Part shown: piece by piece, positions 45,345 to 56,019 of the stretch
How positions within the stretch are numbered: position 1 is the stretch's first letter
Layout: each line of letters starts with the position of its first letter
Assembly (NCBI RefSeq): GCF_000716335.1
Contig: NZ_KL591006.1
Coordinates: 1 to 64,000, forward strand
DNA length: 64,000 nucleotides
Source: Streptomyces sp. NRRL S-118
GTDB taxonomy: Bacteria > Actinomycetota > Actinomycetes > Streptomycetales > Streptomycetaceae
Direction of reading: 5' to 3'
The notes under the pieces: model-generated
Told to the model about the DNA's origin: nothing
What the model saw: only the letters and a program-made list of their open reading frames with translations
Databases searched by the model: none
Made by a program: the position numbers and the translations under genes

Positions 45345-47933
45345 TCATACCGGGGCGTCCAGCACCGGCAGCAGCTCCGGCAGGTGCCCGTCGGAGGCGG
45401 CCGCCGTGCGGATGCGCTCCTCGGGCACCTCGCCGTACAGCGTCGTGCGGGGCCGGGCGGGGCGGCCCGCCGACTCCGCCATGGCGACGAGGTCCCGGAT
45501 GGAGCGGTAGGAGCCGTAACGGGAGCCCGCCATCCGGGAGATGGTCTCCTCCATGAGGGTGCCGCCCAGGTCGTTGGCGCCGGAGCGGAGCATCTCGGCG
45601 GCGCCGTCCGCGCCGAGTTTGACCCAGCTCGTCTGGATATTGGGGATGTGCGGGTGGAGCAGGAGGCGGGCCATGGCGGTGACCGCGCGGTTGTCGCGGA
45701 CCGTGGGGCCGGGGCGGGCGATGCCCGCGAGGTAGACAGGGGCGTTGGTGTGGATGAACGGCAGCGTGACGAACTCGGTGAAGCCGCCGGTCTCCTGCTG
45801 GATGCGGGAGAGCGTGCGGAAGTGGCCGAGCCAGTGGCGGGGCTGGTCGACGTGCCCGTACATCATGGTCGAGGAGGAGCGGATGCCGAGCTCGTGGGCG
45901 GTCCTCACCACCTCGATCCAGGTGGCGGCCGGCAGTTTGCCCTTGGTGAGGACCCAGCGCACCTCGTCGTCGAGGATCTCCGCGGCCGTTCCCGGAATGG
46001 AGTCCAGACCGGCCTCCTTGGCCGCCGTCAGCCATTCGCGGACGGACAGTCCGGTCCGGGTGGCGCCGTTGACGATCTCCATCGGCGAGAAGGCGTGGAC
46101 GTGCATGTCCGGGACGCGCCGCTTCACGGCCCGCGCGATGTCGAAGTACGCCGTGCCCGGCAGGTCCGGGTGGATGCCGCCCTGCATGCACACCTCGACC
46201 GCGCCGATCTCCCACGCCTGCTGCGCCCGGTCGGCGACCTGGTCCAGGGAGAGGGTGTACGCGTCGGCGTCGGTACGGCGCTGGGCGAAGGCGCAGAAGC
46301 GGCAGCCGGTGTAGCAGACGTTGGTGAAGTTGATGTTGCGGGTGACGACGTAGGTGACGTCGTCGCCGACCGTGTCGCGGCGGACGTCGTCGGCGATGCG
46401 GGTGAGGGCGTCCAGCGCGGGTCCGTCCGCGTGCAGCAGCGCCAGGGCCTGGTCGTCGGTCAGCCCGGCCGGGTCGTCGGCGGCCTGCCGCAGCGCGTCC
46501 CGCGCGTCCGTGTCGATGCGCTGCGGCACCATGCCGGGCGCGGCGGCCTCGCGCAGCGCCTCCCAGTCGCCGTACACCTCGTCGAAGTCGTCCCGCCGGT
46601 CGTGGGTGCGCCCGGTGGTGTCGATGGTGCGGTGCAGGTCGGTGCGGCCCGAGCCGGTGAACGTCTCGTCGGGTTCCTGCCACGGCAGGCCGCGGACGGG
46701 CGCGTCCGGGTTCGCCAGGCCGGTCGCGGGGTCGGCGAGCGCGGTCACGTGCGGCAGCAGCCGCGGGTCGAGCCACGGCTCGCCGCGCCGGACGAACTCG
46801 GGGTAGACGCAGAGGCGTTCGCGCAGCTCGAAGCCCGCGGCGGCGGACTGCGCGGCGAGGGCCTCGATCCGCGGCCAGGGCCGCTCCGGGTTCACGTGGT
46901 CGATGGTGACCGGGGAGACCCCGCCCCAGTCGTCGATGCCGGCGGCGACGATCCGCCCGTACTCCCCGTCGACCAGGTTCGGCGGGGCCTGGAGACAGGC
47001 GGAGGGGCCCATGATGTGCCGGGCGACGGCGATCGTGGCGACCAGGTCGTCCAGCTCGGCGTCGGGCATGCCGCGCATCGCCGTGTCCGGCTTGGCGCGG
47101 AAGTTCTGGATGATGAGTTCCTGGATGCCGTGGTAGGCGCGGGCGACGCGGCGCAGCGCGAAGAGGGACTCGGCCCGCTCCTCGTACGTCTCGCCGATGC
47201 CGATGAGCAGCCCGCTGGTGAACGGCACGGAGGAGCGCCCGGCGTCCTCCAGGACGCGCAGCCGCACGGCGGGCTCCTTGTCCGGGGAGCCGTGGTGCGG
47301 GCCGCCCGGCTCCGACCAGAGCCGGGTCGCGGTGGTCTCCAGCATCATGCCCATGGAGGGGGCGACGGGCTTGAGCCGCTGGAAGTCGGTCCACGACATG
47401 ACGCCCGGGTTCAGGTGCGGCAGCAGCCCGGTCTCCTCGAGGATCCGGATCGCCATGGCCCGTACGTACGCGAGGGTGTCGTCGTAGCCGTGCGCGTCCA
47501 GCCACTCCCGGGCCTCGGGCCAGCGGTCCTCGGGCTTGTCCCCCAGCGTGATGAGGGCTTCCTTGCAGCCCAGTCCGGCGCCGCGCCGCGCGATGTCCAG
47601 CACCTCGTCCGGCGACATGTAGAGCCCGTGTCCCGCCCTGCGCAGCTTGCCGGGCACGGTGGCGAAGGTGCAGTAGTGGCACTTGTCGCGGCACAGCCGG
47701 GTCAGGGGGATGAAGACGCTCTTCGAGTACGTGATGACCCCGCCGCGCCCGGCCGCCTCCAGACCGGCGTCCCGCACCCGCGCGGCGGACGCGGTGAGGT
47801 CCCGCAGGTCCTCCCCGCGCGCCTGCAGCAGCACGGCGGCCTCGGCGACGTCCAGCGCCACCCCGTCCCGGGCCCGCTTCAGGGCGCGGCGCATGGCGTT
47901 CCGGGTGGGGCTTCCGTGCTGGTCAACGGTCAT
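45345..47933 (-). CDS. fbiC: 7,8-didemethyl-8-hydroxy-5-deazariboflavin (FO) synthase, bifunctional FbiC
   Basis: 862 residues, full length. The N-terminal CofG half has the radical SAM motif CRDKCHYC (C81, C85, C88) and the C-terminal CofH half has CYTGCRFC (C540, C544, C547). Together they join tyrosine and 5-amino-6-ribitylamino-uracil to form FO, the chromophore of coenzyme F420. F420-type luciferase-like oxidoreductases are encoded next to it and further right, so the window both makes and uses the cofactor. Confidence 0.95.
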   Translation of the reverse strand: MTVDQHGSPTRNAMRRALKRARDGVALDVAEAAVLLQARGEDLRDLTASAARVRDAGLEAAGRGGVITYSKSVFIPLTRLCRDKCHYCTFATVPGKLRRAGHGLYMSPDEVLDIARRGAGLGCKEALITLGDKPEDRWPEAREWLDAHGYDDTLAYVRAMAIRILEETGLLPHLNPGVMSWTDFQRLKPVAPSMGMMLETTATRLWSEPGGPHHGSPDKEPAVRLRVLEDAGRSSVPFTSGLLIGIGETYEERAESLFALRRVARAYHGIQELIIQNFRAKPDTAMRGMPDAELDDLVATIAVARHIMGPSACLQAPPNLVDGEYGRIVAAGIDDWGGVSPVTIDHVNPERPWPRIEALAAQSAAAGFELRERLCVYPEFVRRGEPWLDPRLLPHVTALADPATGLANPDAPVRGLPWQEPDETFTGSGRTDLHRTIDTTGRTHDRRDDFDEVYGDWEALREAAAPGMVPQRIDTDARDALRQAADDPAGLTDDQALALLHADGPALDALTRIADDVRRDTVGDDVTYVVTRNINFTNVCYTGCRFCAFAQRRTDADAYTLSLDQVADRAQQAWEIGAVEVCMQGGIHPDLPGTAYFDIARAVKRRVPDMHVHAFSPMEIVNGATRTGLSVREWLTAAKEAGLDSIPGTAAEILDDEVRWVLTKGKLPAATWIEVVRTAHELGIRSSSTMMYGHVDQPRHWLGHFRTLSRIQQETGGFTEFVTLPFIHTNAPVYLAGIARPGPTVRDNRAVTAMARLLLHPHIPNIQTSWVKLGADGAAEMLRSGANDLGGTLMEETISRMAGSRYGSYRSIRDLVAMAESAGRPARPRTTLYGEVPEERIRTAAASDGHLPELLPVLDAPV

Positions 47934-47959
47934 GGACCGAGCATACGAGGACGGAATCC

Positions 47960-48787
47960 CTACAGGTACTGGGCATAGTCGTCCAGCGTGCGCAGCACCT
48001 CCGGCTCGGAGGCGGCGGGGAGTTGCGCCACCACCTCCGTGATGCCGAGCTCCGCGAAGCGGTCGAGCTTGCCGGCGCTCGGGCGGACCGCGTAGGGCAC
48101 GACCCGCAGGGCGGCCGGGTCGCGGTCCGCCTTCTCCCAGGCGTCGCGCAGGGCGGGGACGGTCTCGGTCAGGCCGCGGCCGCCGATGGGCATCCAGCCG
48201 TCGGCGTGCGCGGCGATGCGGGAGAAGAGCTTGGGGCCGGCCGCGCCGCCGAACAGGATCCGGGGAGCGCCGCCCGCCGGTTTGGGCCACGCGCTGGAGG
48301 CGCGTACCGAGTGGAACTCGCCTTGGTGGGCGGTCGGTTCCTCCGCCCACAGGGCCCGCATGAGGGCCAGTGCGTCGTGGGTGCGGTCGCGCCGGGTGCG
48401 CCAGACCACGCCGTGGTCCTCGGCCTCCTCGCGGTTCCAGCCGTAGCCGACGCCGAGGGTGAAGCGGCCGCCGGAGAGGTGGTCGAGGGTGGCGATCTGC
48501 TTGGCCAGGTCGATCGGGTCGTGCTGGGCGACGAGGGTGATGCCGGTGCCGAGGCCGAGCCGTTCGGTGACGGCGGCGGCCTGGCCGAGCGCCACGAACG
48601 CGTCGAGGCAGCGGCCGTACTCGGGCGGCAGGACACCGCCGGCCGGGTAGGGGCTGGTGCGCTCGACGGGGATGTGGCTGTGCTCGGGCAGGTAGAGGCC
48701 CGCGAATCCGCGCTGCTCCAGCTCGCGTGCGAGCCGTACGGGCGTGATCGTCTGATCGGTCAGGAAGATCGTGGTCGCGATGCGCAT
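47960..48787 (-). CDS. LLM class F420-dependent oxidoreductase
   Basis: 275 residues. Luciferase-like (bacterial TIM barrel): [111 protein letters not shown]. This pattern is that of F420-dependent subfamilies with a TIGR03619-like body. It lies 26 bp upstream of fbiC on the same strand. Substrate unknown. Confidence 0.88.
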   Translation of the reverse strand: MRIATTIFLTDQTITPVRLARELEQRGFAGLYLPEHSHIPVERTSPYPAGGVLPPEYGRCLDAFVALGQAAAVTERLGLGTGITLVAQHDPIDLAKQIATLDHLSGGRFTLGVGYGWNREEAEDHGVVWRTRRDRTHDALALMRALWAEEPTAHQGEFHSVRASSAWPKPAGGAPRILFGGAAGPKLFSRIAAHADGWMPIGGRGLTETVPALRDAWEKADRDPAALRVVPYAVRPSAGKLDRFAELGITEVVAQLPAASEPEVLRTLDDYAQYL

Positions 48788-48875
48788 GCGGTCAACGTAT
48801 GGCGTACTGCGGCGGATTCCGAGACCGTCGGCGTACGTTGTCGGCGCGTTCACCTCGTACGGGGAGGGTGGGTCC

Positions 48876-50336
48876 ATGCTGGGCAGGCGGGAGTTCGTGG
48901 CGGGGGCGGCGGGGGCGTTCGCACTGCCGGGTGTGGGCTTCACGGGCGGCCGCTCGGAGGTGGTCGTGCGCGGCACGCTGCCGCCCGGTTCGCCCGACTA
49001 CGTGTACCTGCCGGTCGAGGTCCCGCCCGGGGTGCGGGAGCTGCGGGTGTCGTACGCGTACGACCGGCCCGCCGTGCCCGCGGGGACGCAGGGCAACGCC
49101 CTCGACATCGGCATCTTCGACGAGCGCGGGACCGGTCTCGGCGGGCGCGGGTTCCGCGGCTGGTCGGGGGGCGCGCGGTCGGAGTTCTTCCTGCGGGCCG
49201 ACGCGGCGACGCCGGGCTACCTCCCGGGGCCCGTGCGCGCCGGGACGTGGCACCTCGTCCTCGGGCCGTACACGGTGGCCCCGCAGGGCCTGGCGTACAC
49301 GGTGACGGTCGGGATCGAGCACGGGCCCGCGGGGGTGACGCCGCGGCCGGTGTACCCGCCGCAGCGGGCGCGGGGACGCGGGCGGGCCTGGTACCGCGGT
49401 GACTGCCACCTGCACTCGGTGTACTCGGACGGCCGCCGCACGCCCGCGGAGATCGCCGCGGCCGCGCGGGCCGCCGGGCTGGACTTCATCAACACCTCCG
49501 AGCACAACACGCACGCGGCGCACGGCGCGTGGGAGGGCCTGTGGGGCGAGGACCTGCTCGTCCTGACCGGCGAGGAGGTCACGACGCGCACCGGTCACGT
49601 CGTGGCGCTCGGCACCGACCCCGGCACGTTCGTCGACTGGCGCTACCGGGCGCGCGACAACCGGTTCGGGCACTACGCCCGGGAGATCCGGCGCGCCGGC
49701 GGGCTGGTCGTGCCGGCGCACCCGCACGCCACCTGTGTCGGCTGCTCCTGGAGGTTCGGCTTCGCCGAGGCCGATGCGGTGGAGGTCTGGAACGGCCCCT
49801 GGACCCCGGACGACGAGGTGGCGCTGGCCGACTGGGACGCCACGCTGAGCGCGGGCCGGGGCCGCTGGATACCGGCGATGGGCAGCAGTGACGCGCACCG
49901 CGAGCCGCAGCGGGTGGGCGAGCCGCAGACCGTGGTGCTGGCTGACGACCTGACGCGGGAGGCGGTCCTGGACGGGCTGCGGGCCGGGCGCTCGTACGTC
50001 GCCGAGTCGTCGGCCGTCTCGCTGGCGTTCTCGGCGGCGGGCGGGCGCGGCGCGCACGCCGGGATCGGCGGGCGGCTGCGCGTGGCGCCGGACGCCCCGG
50101 TGGCCGTCCGCCTGGAGGTGACCGGCGCGCCGGGCTGCACGGTCCGCTTCGTCACCGACCAGGGTGTGCTGCACACGGCGGCGCTGCCCGCGTCGGGCAC
50201 GGGCGGTGCGGAGTGGACGACGACCCCGGCGTACGCCGCGTACGTCCGCGCGGAGGTACGCCACCCGGCGGGCGCCCCGGTGACGGGCCTGCCGGGCGCG
50301 CTCGCGGCCTTCACGAATCCGGTGTTCCTGGGGTGA
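48876..50336 (+). CDS. CehA/McbA family PHP-type metallohydrolase, probably exported
   Basis: 486 residues from ATG 48876 with a GGGAGGGTGGG site. The N-terminus LGRREFVAGAAGAFALPG looks like a short Tat-type signal. A beta-rich domain leads to the PHP motifs YRGDCHLHSVYSDG, INTSEHNTHAAH, VVPAHPHATC and MGSSDAHREPQ, all metal ligands in place. The family includes carbaryl hydrolase CehA, but the substrate here is unknown. Confidence 0.85.
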   Translation: MLGRREFVAGAAGAFALPGVGFTGGRSEVVVRGTLPPGSPDYVYLPVEVPPGVRELRVSYAYDRPAVPAGTQGNALDIGIFDERGTGLGGRGFRGWSGGARSEFFLRADAATPGYLPGPVRAGTWHLVLGPYTVAPQGLAYTVTVGIEHGPAGVTPRPVYPPQRARGRGRAWYRGDCHLHSVYSDGRRTPAEIAAAARAAGLDFINTSEHNTHAAHGAWEGLWGEDLLVLTGEEVTTRTGHVVALGTDPGTFVDWRYRARDNRFGHYAREIRRAGGLVVPAHPHATCVGCSWRFGFAEADAVEVWNGPWTPDDEVALADWDATLSAGRGRWIPAMGSSDAHREPQRVGEPQTVVLADDLTREAVLDGLRAGRSYVAESSAVSLAFSAAGGRGAHAGIGGRLRVAPDAPVAVRLEVTGAPGCTVRFVTDQGVLHTAALPASGTGGAEWTTTPAYAAYVRAEVRHPAGAPVTGLPGALAAFTNPVFLG

Positions 50337-50397
50337 GGGCCCCGGGGCGCCCAGGGGGAGCGCCCTGCCCGGTGCCGCGCCGACCGGTTCTTCCGCG

Positions 50398-50715
50398 TCA
50401 GTCGTTCACGGCGGTGAGCAGGACGGCCGCGTCCGTCACGGCCTTCAGGCCGTGCCGCTCGTGCGGCATCAGGTACAGGGCCCCCATGGTCAGTTCCTTG
50501 TCCCCGGAGGGGCCCGTCACCTTCACCACGCCCCGCAGGACCTGGATCGAGGAGGCGGGCGGCGGGGTGTGCTCGTCCAGGGCGGTGCCGGCGGTGAGCG
50601 CGATGACGGTCTGGCGCAGGGGCGGGTCGCGCAGGATCAGGTTGGCGCTGCGGCCGTGCTCGTCGGCGTGGGCGGCCTTGAGGTGTTCCTCGGCGATGTC
50701 GTTGAGGTCGTACAT
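50398..50715 (-). CDS. Small cupin-domain protein
   Basis: 105 residues from ATG 50715. A single cupin barrel is suggested by RQTVIALTAGTALDEHTPPPASSIQVLRGVVKVTGPSGDKELTMGALYLMPHERHGLKAVTDAAVLLTAV. Only part of the usual His set is present (H in DEHTPPP, H in PHERHG). Its role, enzymatic or protective, is unknown. Confidence 0.8.
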   Translation of the reverse strand: MYDLNDIAEEHLKAAHADEHGRSANLILRDPPLRQTVIALTAGTALDEHTPPPASSIQVLRGVVKVTGPSGDKELTMGALYLMPHERHGLKAVTDAAVLLTAVND

Positions 50716-50753
50716 ACGCTCCACCTTGCCGCGTGGCCGCTTTCCCCGCATAC

Positions 50754-50795
50754 GGAAGGGCGGCCGCCGTGCCGTCCCACGGTGGCCGCCCTTCC
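50754..50795. terminator. Strong hairpin downstream of the permease gene
   Basis: GGAAGGGCGGCC pairs perfectly with GGCCGCCCTTCC. It lies between the permease stop and the cupin start on the same strand. Confidence 0.75.
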
Positions 50796-50821
50796 GGCTC
50801 AGGTGTTGCCCGGGTGCGTCG

Positions 50822-52393
50822 TCAGTCGGCGACCACCAGCGACGGGGTGTCCTTGGTGAGGACCTCGCCCCGGAAGAAGGCGGGGCTGCGGCGCTGCATC
50901 ACCAGCATGATCACCACGCCCAGGAGGAGCAGGCCGACGCCGATCACGAAGACGGAGCCCATGCCGAGGACGGAGGAGCCGGAGCCGTAGGCCGGGTCCC
51001 ACATGTCGTACAGGGTCTTGGCGAAGACCGCGGTCAGCATGAGGCCGCCGAGGGCCGGCAGGACGCCCTTGAAGAACGCGTCCCTGGCGGAGCGCGTCAG
51101 CTCCTTGCGGAAGTACCAGACGCAGGCGAAGGCCGTCAGGGCGTAGTAGAAGCAGATCATCAGGCCGAGCGCGTAGATCGTGTCGACCAGGACGTTCTCG
51201 CTGACCAGCGTCATCACCGTGTAGAAGACGCCGGTGGCGACGCCGGCGACGACCGTCGCCAGGCCCGGGGTCCTGAACCGCGGGTGGACCTTGGTGAAGG
51301 AGTGCGGCAGGGCCTCGTACGTCGACATGGCGAGGACCGTGCGCGCCACCGGGATGAAGGTGGTCTGGAGGCTGGCGGCGGCGGAGGCGAGGACGGCGAC
51401 GAAGAGGGTGACGCCGAGGACGCTGCCCATGACGGGGCCGGCGAGGGCGGCGAAGACGTTGTCGGAGGTGTCCGGGTTGGCCAGGCCGAGGCCCTTGTCG
51501 CCGGAGCCGACGACCATCTGCGCGGCGATGCCGGTGGCGAGGTACGAGCCGACCAGCACGACCATGGTGATGAGCGCGGCGCGGCCGGGGGTCCTGGCGC
51601 TGCCGGTGGTCTCCTCGTTGGTCGCCATGCAGGCGTCCCAGCCCCAGTAGATGAAGATCGCGAGTGAGAGGCCGGCGGTGAAGGCGGAGAAGGACTCGAC
51701 CGCGAACGGGTTCATCCAAGACCAGGAGAAGTCCACGCCGGTGGTGAACTCCGGGCTGCCCACCTTGGTGAAGGCCAGGACGACGAAGACGCCGAGGACC
51801 GCGAGCTGGAGGCCGACCAGGGCGTACTGCACGCCCTTGGTGGCGGTCATGCCGCGGTAGCTGATGGCGGTCGCGATGGCGATGAGGATCAGGCAGGTGA
51901 GGATGTGGACGGCCTTGTTGTCGTCCAGTGCGGCGACGTCCGGGTTGCCGGCGATCTCACCGGCCAGCAGCCAGAAGTACGAGGTGGCGACGCCCGCGAG
52001 GTTGGAGAGGACGATGATCGTGGCGATCACCAGGCCCCAGCCGCACATCCAGCCGATCCTGGGGCCGAACGCCTTCACGGTCCAGGTGAAGGAGGTGCCG
52101 CAGTCCGGCATCACCTTGTTGAGCTCCCGGTACGCGAAGGCGACGAGAAGCATGGGGAGGAACCCGGCCAGGAAGACGGCGGGCATCTGGAGGCCGACCT
52201 CGCCGGCCGTGGAGCCGAGGGTCGAGGTCAGACAGTAGACGGGGGCGACGGTCGAGATGCCGATGACGGCGCTGCCCACCAGGCCGACGGAGTTCCCGCC
52301 GAGCCCCTTGCTCTTGAAGTCGCCGGAGTCGCCCATCCCGGCGACGCCCCTTACCGTGTCTCCGGCCTGGGGCCGTGCTTCCACCTGAGTCAT
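50822..52393 (-). CDS. APC-superfamily amino acid permease
   Basis: 523 residues with about 12 hydrophobic helices. GLVGSAVIGISTVAPVYCLTSTLG, VAFAYRELNKVMPDCGTSFTWTVKAFGPRIGWMCGWGLV and FIYWGWDACMATNEETTGSARTPGRAALITM are typical of the AAT/APA group, including the conserved ETTG. It probably imports an amino acid or amine. It lies downstream of the aldehyde dehydrogenase and deacylase genes, which could process the imported substrate. Confidence 0.9.
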   Translation of the reverse strand: MTQVEARPQAGDTVRGVAGMGDSGDFKSKGLGGNSVGLVGSAVIGISTVAPVYCLTSTLGSTAGEVGLQMPAVFLAGFLPMLLVAFAYRELNKVMPDCGTSFTWTVKAFGPRIGWMCGWGLVIATIIVLSNLAGVATSYFWLLAGEIAGNPDVAALDDNKAVHILTCLILIAIATAISYRGMTATKGVQYALVGLQLAVLGVFVVLAFTKVGSPEFTTGVDFSWSWMNPFAVESFSAFTAGLSLAIFIYWGWDACMATNEETTGSARTPGRAALITMVVLVGSYLATGIAAQMVVGSGDKGLGLANPDTSDNVFAALAGPVMGSVLGVTLFVAVLASAAASLQTTFIPVARTVLAMSTYEALPHSFTKVHPRFRTPGLATVVAGVATGVFYTVMTLVSENVLVDTIYALGLMICFYYALTAFACVWYFRKELTRSARDAFFKGVLPALGGLMLTAVFAKTLYDMWDPAYGSGSSVLGMGSVFVIGVGLLLLGVVIMLVMQRRSPAFFRGEVLTKDTPSLVVAD

Positions 52394-52664
52394 GCGAAGG
52401 ACGTTAGGTGCTGCGGTTTCCACATCCGGAGGACGGAACTCCGCGATCTTTTCCTTGCTTTACCAGGTGGCGGCCGCCTATCGGTCAAGGATTCAAAGAT
52501 TTGTCGCGGTTCAGTCGTGTGATTTGGTAGGCGCTCAGCCCGCCGTTCGATATGCGGGAACCGCAGCGGTGTCCGTTTTGCCGCCTTTCAAATTTTCCCA
52601 AGACTTTTTGGGGCCGCTACCCGGGCGCCTCCCGGCACGCCGCGGGCCGTGCTCCGTACGGGTG

Positions 52665-54119
52665 TCACCCGGGCCAGACGACGGCCTGCAACTCGCTGTA
52701 GGCGTGCAGCGCGTAGGAGCCGACGTCCCGCCCCACCCCGCTCTTGCGGAAGCCGCCGAACGGCGCCTCCATGTTGCGTCCGACCGTGTTCACGCCGACA
52801 CCGCCGGCCCGCAACCGCGCCGCCACCCGGAAGGCACGGGCCACATCCGCCGACCAGACGTAGTCGATCAGGCCGTAGTCGCTGTCGCCGGCGAGCGCGA
52901 TGCCCTCCTCCTCGTCGTCGAACGGCACGACCACCACCACCGGCCCGAAGATCTCCTCCCGGACCACCCGCATGCCGCTCGTGCAGTCGGTCAGCAGCGC
53001 CGGGGTGACGTAGAAACCCTTCCCGTGCGCCGGGGCGCGGCCGTGCCGCAGGACCCGCGCACCCTCCTCGCGGCCCAGTTCGACGTACGCCTCCACCCGG
53101 TCGCGGTGCGCGGCCGAGATCACCGGGCCGACGACCGTCCCCGGGTCGGCCGGGTCCCCCACCGTCATCCGGCCCAGGTACGCCGCCAGCCCCTCCACCA
53201 GCCGGCCGTACACCCGGCGCTGCGCCAGCACCCGCGTCGGAGCCGTGCAGATCTGGCCGCTGTAGAAGGAGAACGTCGTACCGATGCCGCCGATCGCCGC
53301 GGTCAGGTCGGCGTCGTCGAAGACCAGCGCCGCACCCTTGCCGCCGAGTTCCAGCAGCTGCCGCTTCAGTTCGCGCCCGCAGACCTCGCCGATGCGCTGC
53401 CCGACCGCCGTCGAACCGGTGAAGCTGACCATGTCGACGTCCGGCGAGGCCACCGCCGCCGCACCGGCCTCCGGCCCCGAGCCCGTGACGACGTTGACCA
53501 CGCCCGGCGGCGCCCCCGCCTCCTCGAGGGCACGCGCCATGGCGTACACGGAGAGCGGATCCTGCGGGGCGGGCTTCACGACCACCGTGTTGCCCATGGC
53601 GAGCGCCGGAGCGATCTTGCCGGCCGGGTTGGCCCACGGGTTGTTGTACGAGGTGATGCAGGTGACCACGCCCACCGGGCGGCGCACCGCCACCGCGCCG
53701 AGGACGCCGGCCCGCCCCATGGGCCCGGCCTCGTGGATCTGCGGCGGGATCGCCTGCTCGACCGGCTCCAGCGCGCCCTTCGCGTACCGCCGGAACCGCG
53801 CGATCGCCACGGCGACCTGCATGCCGCGCGCGGTGGCGGTGGTGGCCCCGCTCTCGGCCCGCGCGAGGCGGGCGTGCGCCGGGGCGTCCCGTGCCATGAG
53901 GTCGGCGGCCCGGTCCAGCACGGCCGCGCGCTCCTCCGGGCGGGTGCGCGACCAGCTCGCGAACGCCGCGCGGGCGGCGCGCGCGGCCTCGCGCACCTGG
54001 GCCGGGCTCGCCTCGGGAGCGAGGCCGACGACCTCCTCGGTGGCGGGGTCGATCACCTCGTAGTGCCCGCCGTCCGGCTCGACCCACTCTCCCCCCACGT
54101 ACAGCCGCTCCCGCGTCAT
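52665..54119 (-). CDS. NAD(P)+-dependent aldehyde dehydrogenase
   Basis: 484 residues. The cofactor region ITSYNNPWANPAGKIAPALAMGNTVVVKPAPQDPLS and FTGSTAVGQRI, general base ELGGKGAALVFDDADL and catalytic Cys in FYSGQICTAPTRV are intact; EEIFGPVVVVVPFDDEEEG is the C-terminal motif. It overlaps the deacylase gene by ATGA. The substrate is probably an aldehyde formed elsewhere in the cluster. Confidence 0.92.
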   Translation of the reverse strand: MTRERLYVGGEWVEPDGGHYEVIDPATEEVVGLAPEASPAQVREAARAARAAFASWSRTRPEERAAVLDRAADLMARDAPAHARLARAESGATTATARGMQVAVAIARFRRYAKGALEPVEQAIPPQIHEAGPMGRAGVLGAVAVRRPVGVVTCITSYNNPWANPAGKIAPALAMGNTVVVKPAPQDPLSVYAMARALEEAGAPPGVVNVVTGSGPEAGAAAVASPDVDMVSFTGSTAVGQRIGEVCGRELKRQLLELGGKGAALVFDDADLTAAIGGIGTTFSFYSGQICTAPTRVLAQRRVYGRLVEGLAAYLGRMTVGDPADPGTVVGPVISAAHRDRVEAYVELGREEGARVLRHGRAPAHGKGFYVTPALLTDCTSGMRVVREEIFGPVVVVVPFDDEEEGIALAGDSDYGLIDYVWSADVARAFRVAARLRAGGVGVNTVGRNMEAPFGGFRKSGVGRDVGSYALHAYSELQAVVWPG

Positions 54120-55855
54120 CGCGTGGACACCGTCCTGGTGTCCCGCCCGGAGCGCAGGACCGTGCCCGGGACCGCGCCGGTGACCCGGTCGTCCCGTACC
54201 GTCTCGACGCCGTTGACCCGCACCGACACGATTCCCAGGGCGCGCGAGTCCAGGCGCGGGCTGTCGCCCGGCAGGTCGTGGACGAGGGAGGCGGGCCCGG
54301 CGTCGATCCGTCCGGGGTCGAAGAGCACCAGGTCGGCGTGGTAGCCCTCGGCGACGCGCCCGCGCCCGCGCAGCCCGAAGAGGCGCGCCGGGTCGTCGGT
54401 GAGCATCCGCACCGCCCGCTCCAGGCCGACCAGCCGGCGGCCGCGCAGGCAGTCGCCGATGAACCGCGTGGTGTAGGGGGCGCCGCACATCCGGTCCAGG
54501 TGCGCTCCCGCGTCCGAGCCGCCGAGCAGCACGTCCTCGTGCGCCCAGGTCTCGCGGCGCAGCGCCCAGGAGGCGGGGTCGTTGTCGGTGGGCATGGGCC
54601 ACAGCACGGTGCGCAGGTCGTCGTGGGCGCAGATCTCGACCAGGCACTGGAAGGGGTCCTGCCCCCTCTCCTGTGCGATGTCCCGCACGACCCTGCCCGT
54701 CAGCCCCTCGTTCGCCGGGCTGTAGGTGTCGCCGATGACGTACCGGGCGAAGTCGGCGAGCCGCCGGAAGACCCCGGCCTCCTTCGACCGGGCGCGCCGC
54801 AGCATCTCCGCCCGGACGGCCGGGTCGCGGAGCAGGGCGATCCGTTCGGGCACCGGCAGCCCCAGGACCTCTCCCCACCCGGGGATCAGGTTGAGTGCGC
54901 AGAAGGTGCCGAGGGACATGTTCATCGGGGTCAGGATGGGCATGGTCAGCGCCACGACCCGCCCGCCGGCCTTGCGGGCCCGCTCGCTCGCGAGCAGCTG
55001 CCGGGGAACGCGGTCGGGGACGGCGGCGTCGATGGTGAGGACGTTCCAGTTGAGCGGCCGCCCGGCCGCGGCACTCATCTCGACGAGCAGGTCGATCTCG
55101 GCGTCCTCGAACCGGTCGAGGCACCCGGCGACGATCGCTTCGATCTGCGTTCCCTCGTGCTCGCCGACCGCCCGGGAGAGGGCGAGGAGCTCGGCGGGCG
55201 TGGCGTGCCGGGACGCGACGGGCCGGCCGTCGCCGTCCGCGTGCGTGGACGACTGGGTGGTGGACAGGCCCCAGGCGCCGGCGTCCATGGCGTCGTGCAG
55301 CAGCCGCACCATCTCCCGGAGCTGCCCGGGCGCGGGCTGCCCGCCGACGGCGTCCGGGCCCATGACGTACCTGCGCAGGGCGCAGTGCCCCACCATGAAC
55401 CCCGCGTTCACGGCGATGCGCCCCTCCAGGGCGTCCAGGTACTCCCCGAAGCCGTGCCAGCCCCAGTCGACGCCCTCCTCCAGCGCCCTGAGGGCCATGC
55501 CCTCGACCTTGGCCATCATGCGGCGCGTGTAGTCGGCGTCCCCGGGCCGGCCGGGGTGGAGCGGTGCAAGGGTGAAGCCGCAGTTGCCGCCGACGACGGT
55601 GGTGACGCCGTGGTTCATGGAGGGCGTGGCGTACGGGTCCCAGAACAGCTGGGCGTCGTAGTGGGTGTGCGGATCGACGAACCCGGGCGCGAGGACGAGC
55701 CCGTCGGCGTCCTCGCTGCCGCGGGTGGCCTCGGTGACGGTGCCGGGGGGCGCGACGACCGCGACGCGGCCGTCCCTGAGCCCGACGTCCGCGGGGCGGG
55801 CGGGGGCACCGGTGCCGTCGACGAGGGCGGCGCCCCGGATCAGGTGGTCGAGCAT
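54116..55855 (-). CDS. Amidohydrolase, N-acyl-D-amino-acid deacylase family
   Basis: 579 residues. Metal motif APGFVDPHTHYDAQLFWDP, followed by GVTTVVGGNCGFTLAPL, GHCALRRYVMG and GGSDAGAHLDRMCG near the C-terminus; these follow D-aminoacylase and related dihydroorotase-like enzymes. The C-terminal part (RGRVAEGYHADLVLFDPGRID) closes the small beta sandwich. It hydrolyses an amide bond of unknown substrate. Start ATG 55855. It overlaps ALDH by 4 bp. Confidence 0.88.
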   Translation of the reverse strand: MLDHLIRGAALVDGTGAPARPADVGLRDGRVAVVAPPGTVTEATRGSEDADGLVLAPGFVDPHTHYDAQLFWDPYATPSMNHGVTTVVGGNCGFTLAPLHPGRPGDADYTRRMMAKVEGMALRALEEGVDWGWHGFGEYLDALEGRIAVNAGFMVGHCALRRYVMGPDAVGGQPAPGQLREMVRLLHDAMDAGAWGLSTTQSSTHADGDGRPVASRHATPAELLALSRAVGEHEGTQIEAIVAGCLDRFEDAEIDLLVEMSAAAGRPLNWNVLTIDAAVPDRVPRQLLASERARKAGGRVVALTMPILTPMNMSLGTFCALNLIPGWGEVLGLPVPERIALLRDPAVRAEMLRRARSKEAGVFRRLADFARYVIGDTYSPANEGLTGRVVRDIAQERGQDPFQCLVEICAHDDLRTVLWPMPTDNDPASWALRRETWAHEDVLLGGSDAGAHLDRMCGAPYTTRFIGDCLRGRRLVGLERAVRMLTDDPARLFGLRGRGRVAEGYHADLVLFDPGRIDAGPASLVHDLPGDSPRLDSRALGIVSVRVNGVETVRDDRVTGAVPGTVLRSGRDTRTVSTR

Positions 55856-56019
55856 GGCGTCCCTTCCTCCCACGGGCCCTGCGGCCCCTCGGTGTGCGCC
55901 CCGGCCGGAGGGGGCCGCGGGCGCCCTCCCGCCGGGGCCGGTACGGGGCCCGCGGCCCGGGATGCCGCGCCCCCGCGTCCCCGTCCCGCCCGCGACACGC
56001 CCCCGGGGGGAGACGCCCC

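Noticed and set aside
43644..47978. A 1444-codon plus-strand open frame across the symporter relic, glycohydrolase and FbiC
   Set aside because: It runs antisense to fbiC and the glycohydrolase and has a low-complexity Arg/Gly/Val composition.
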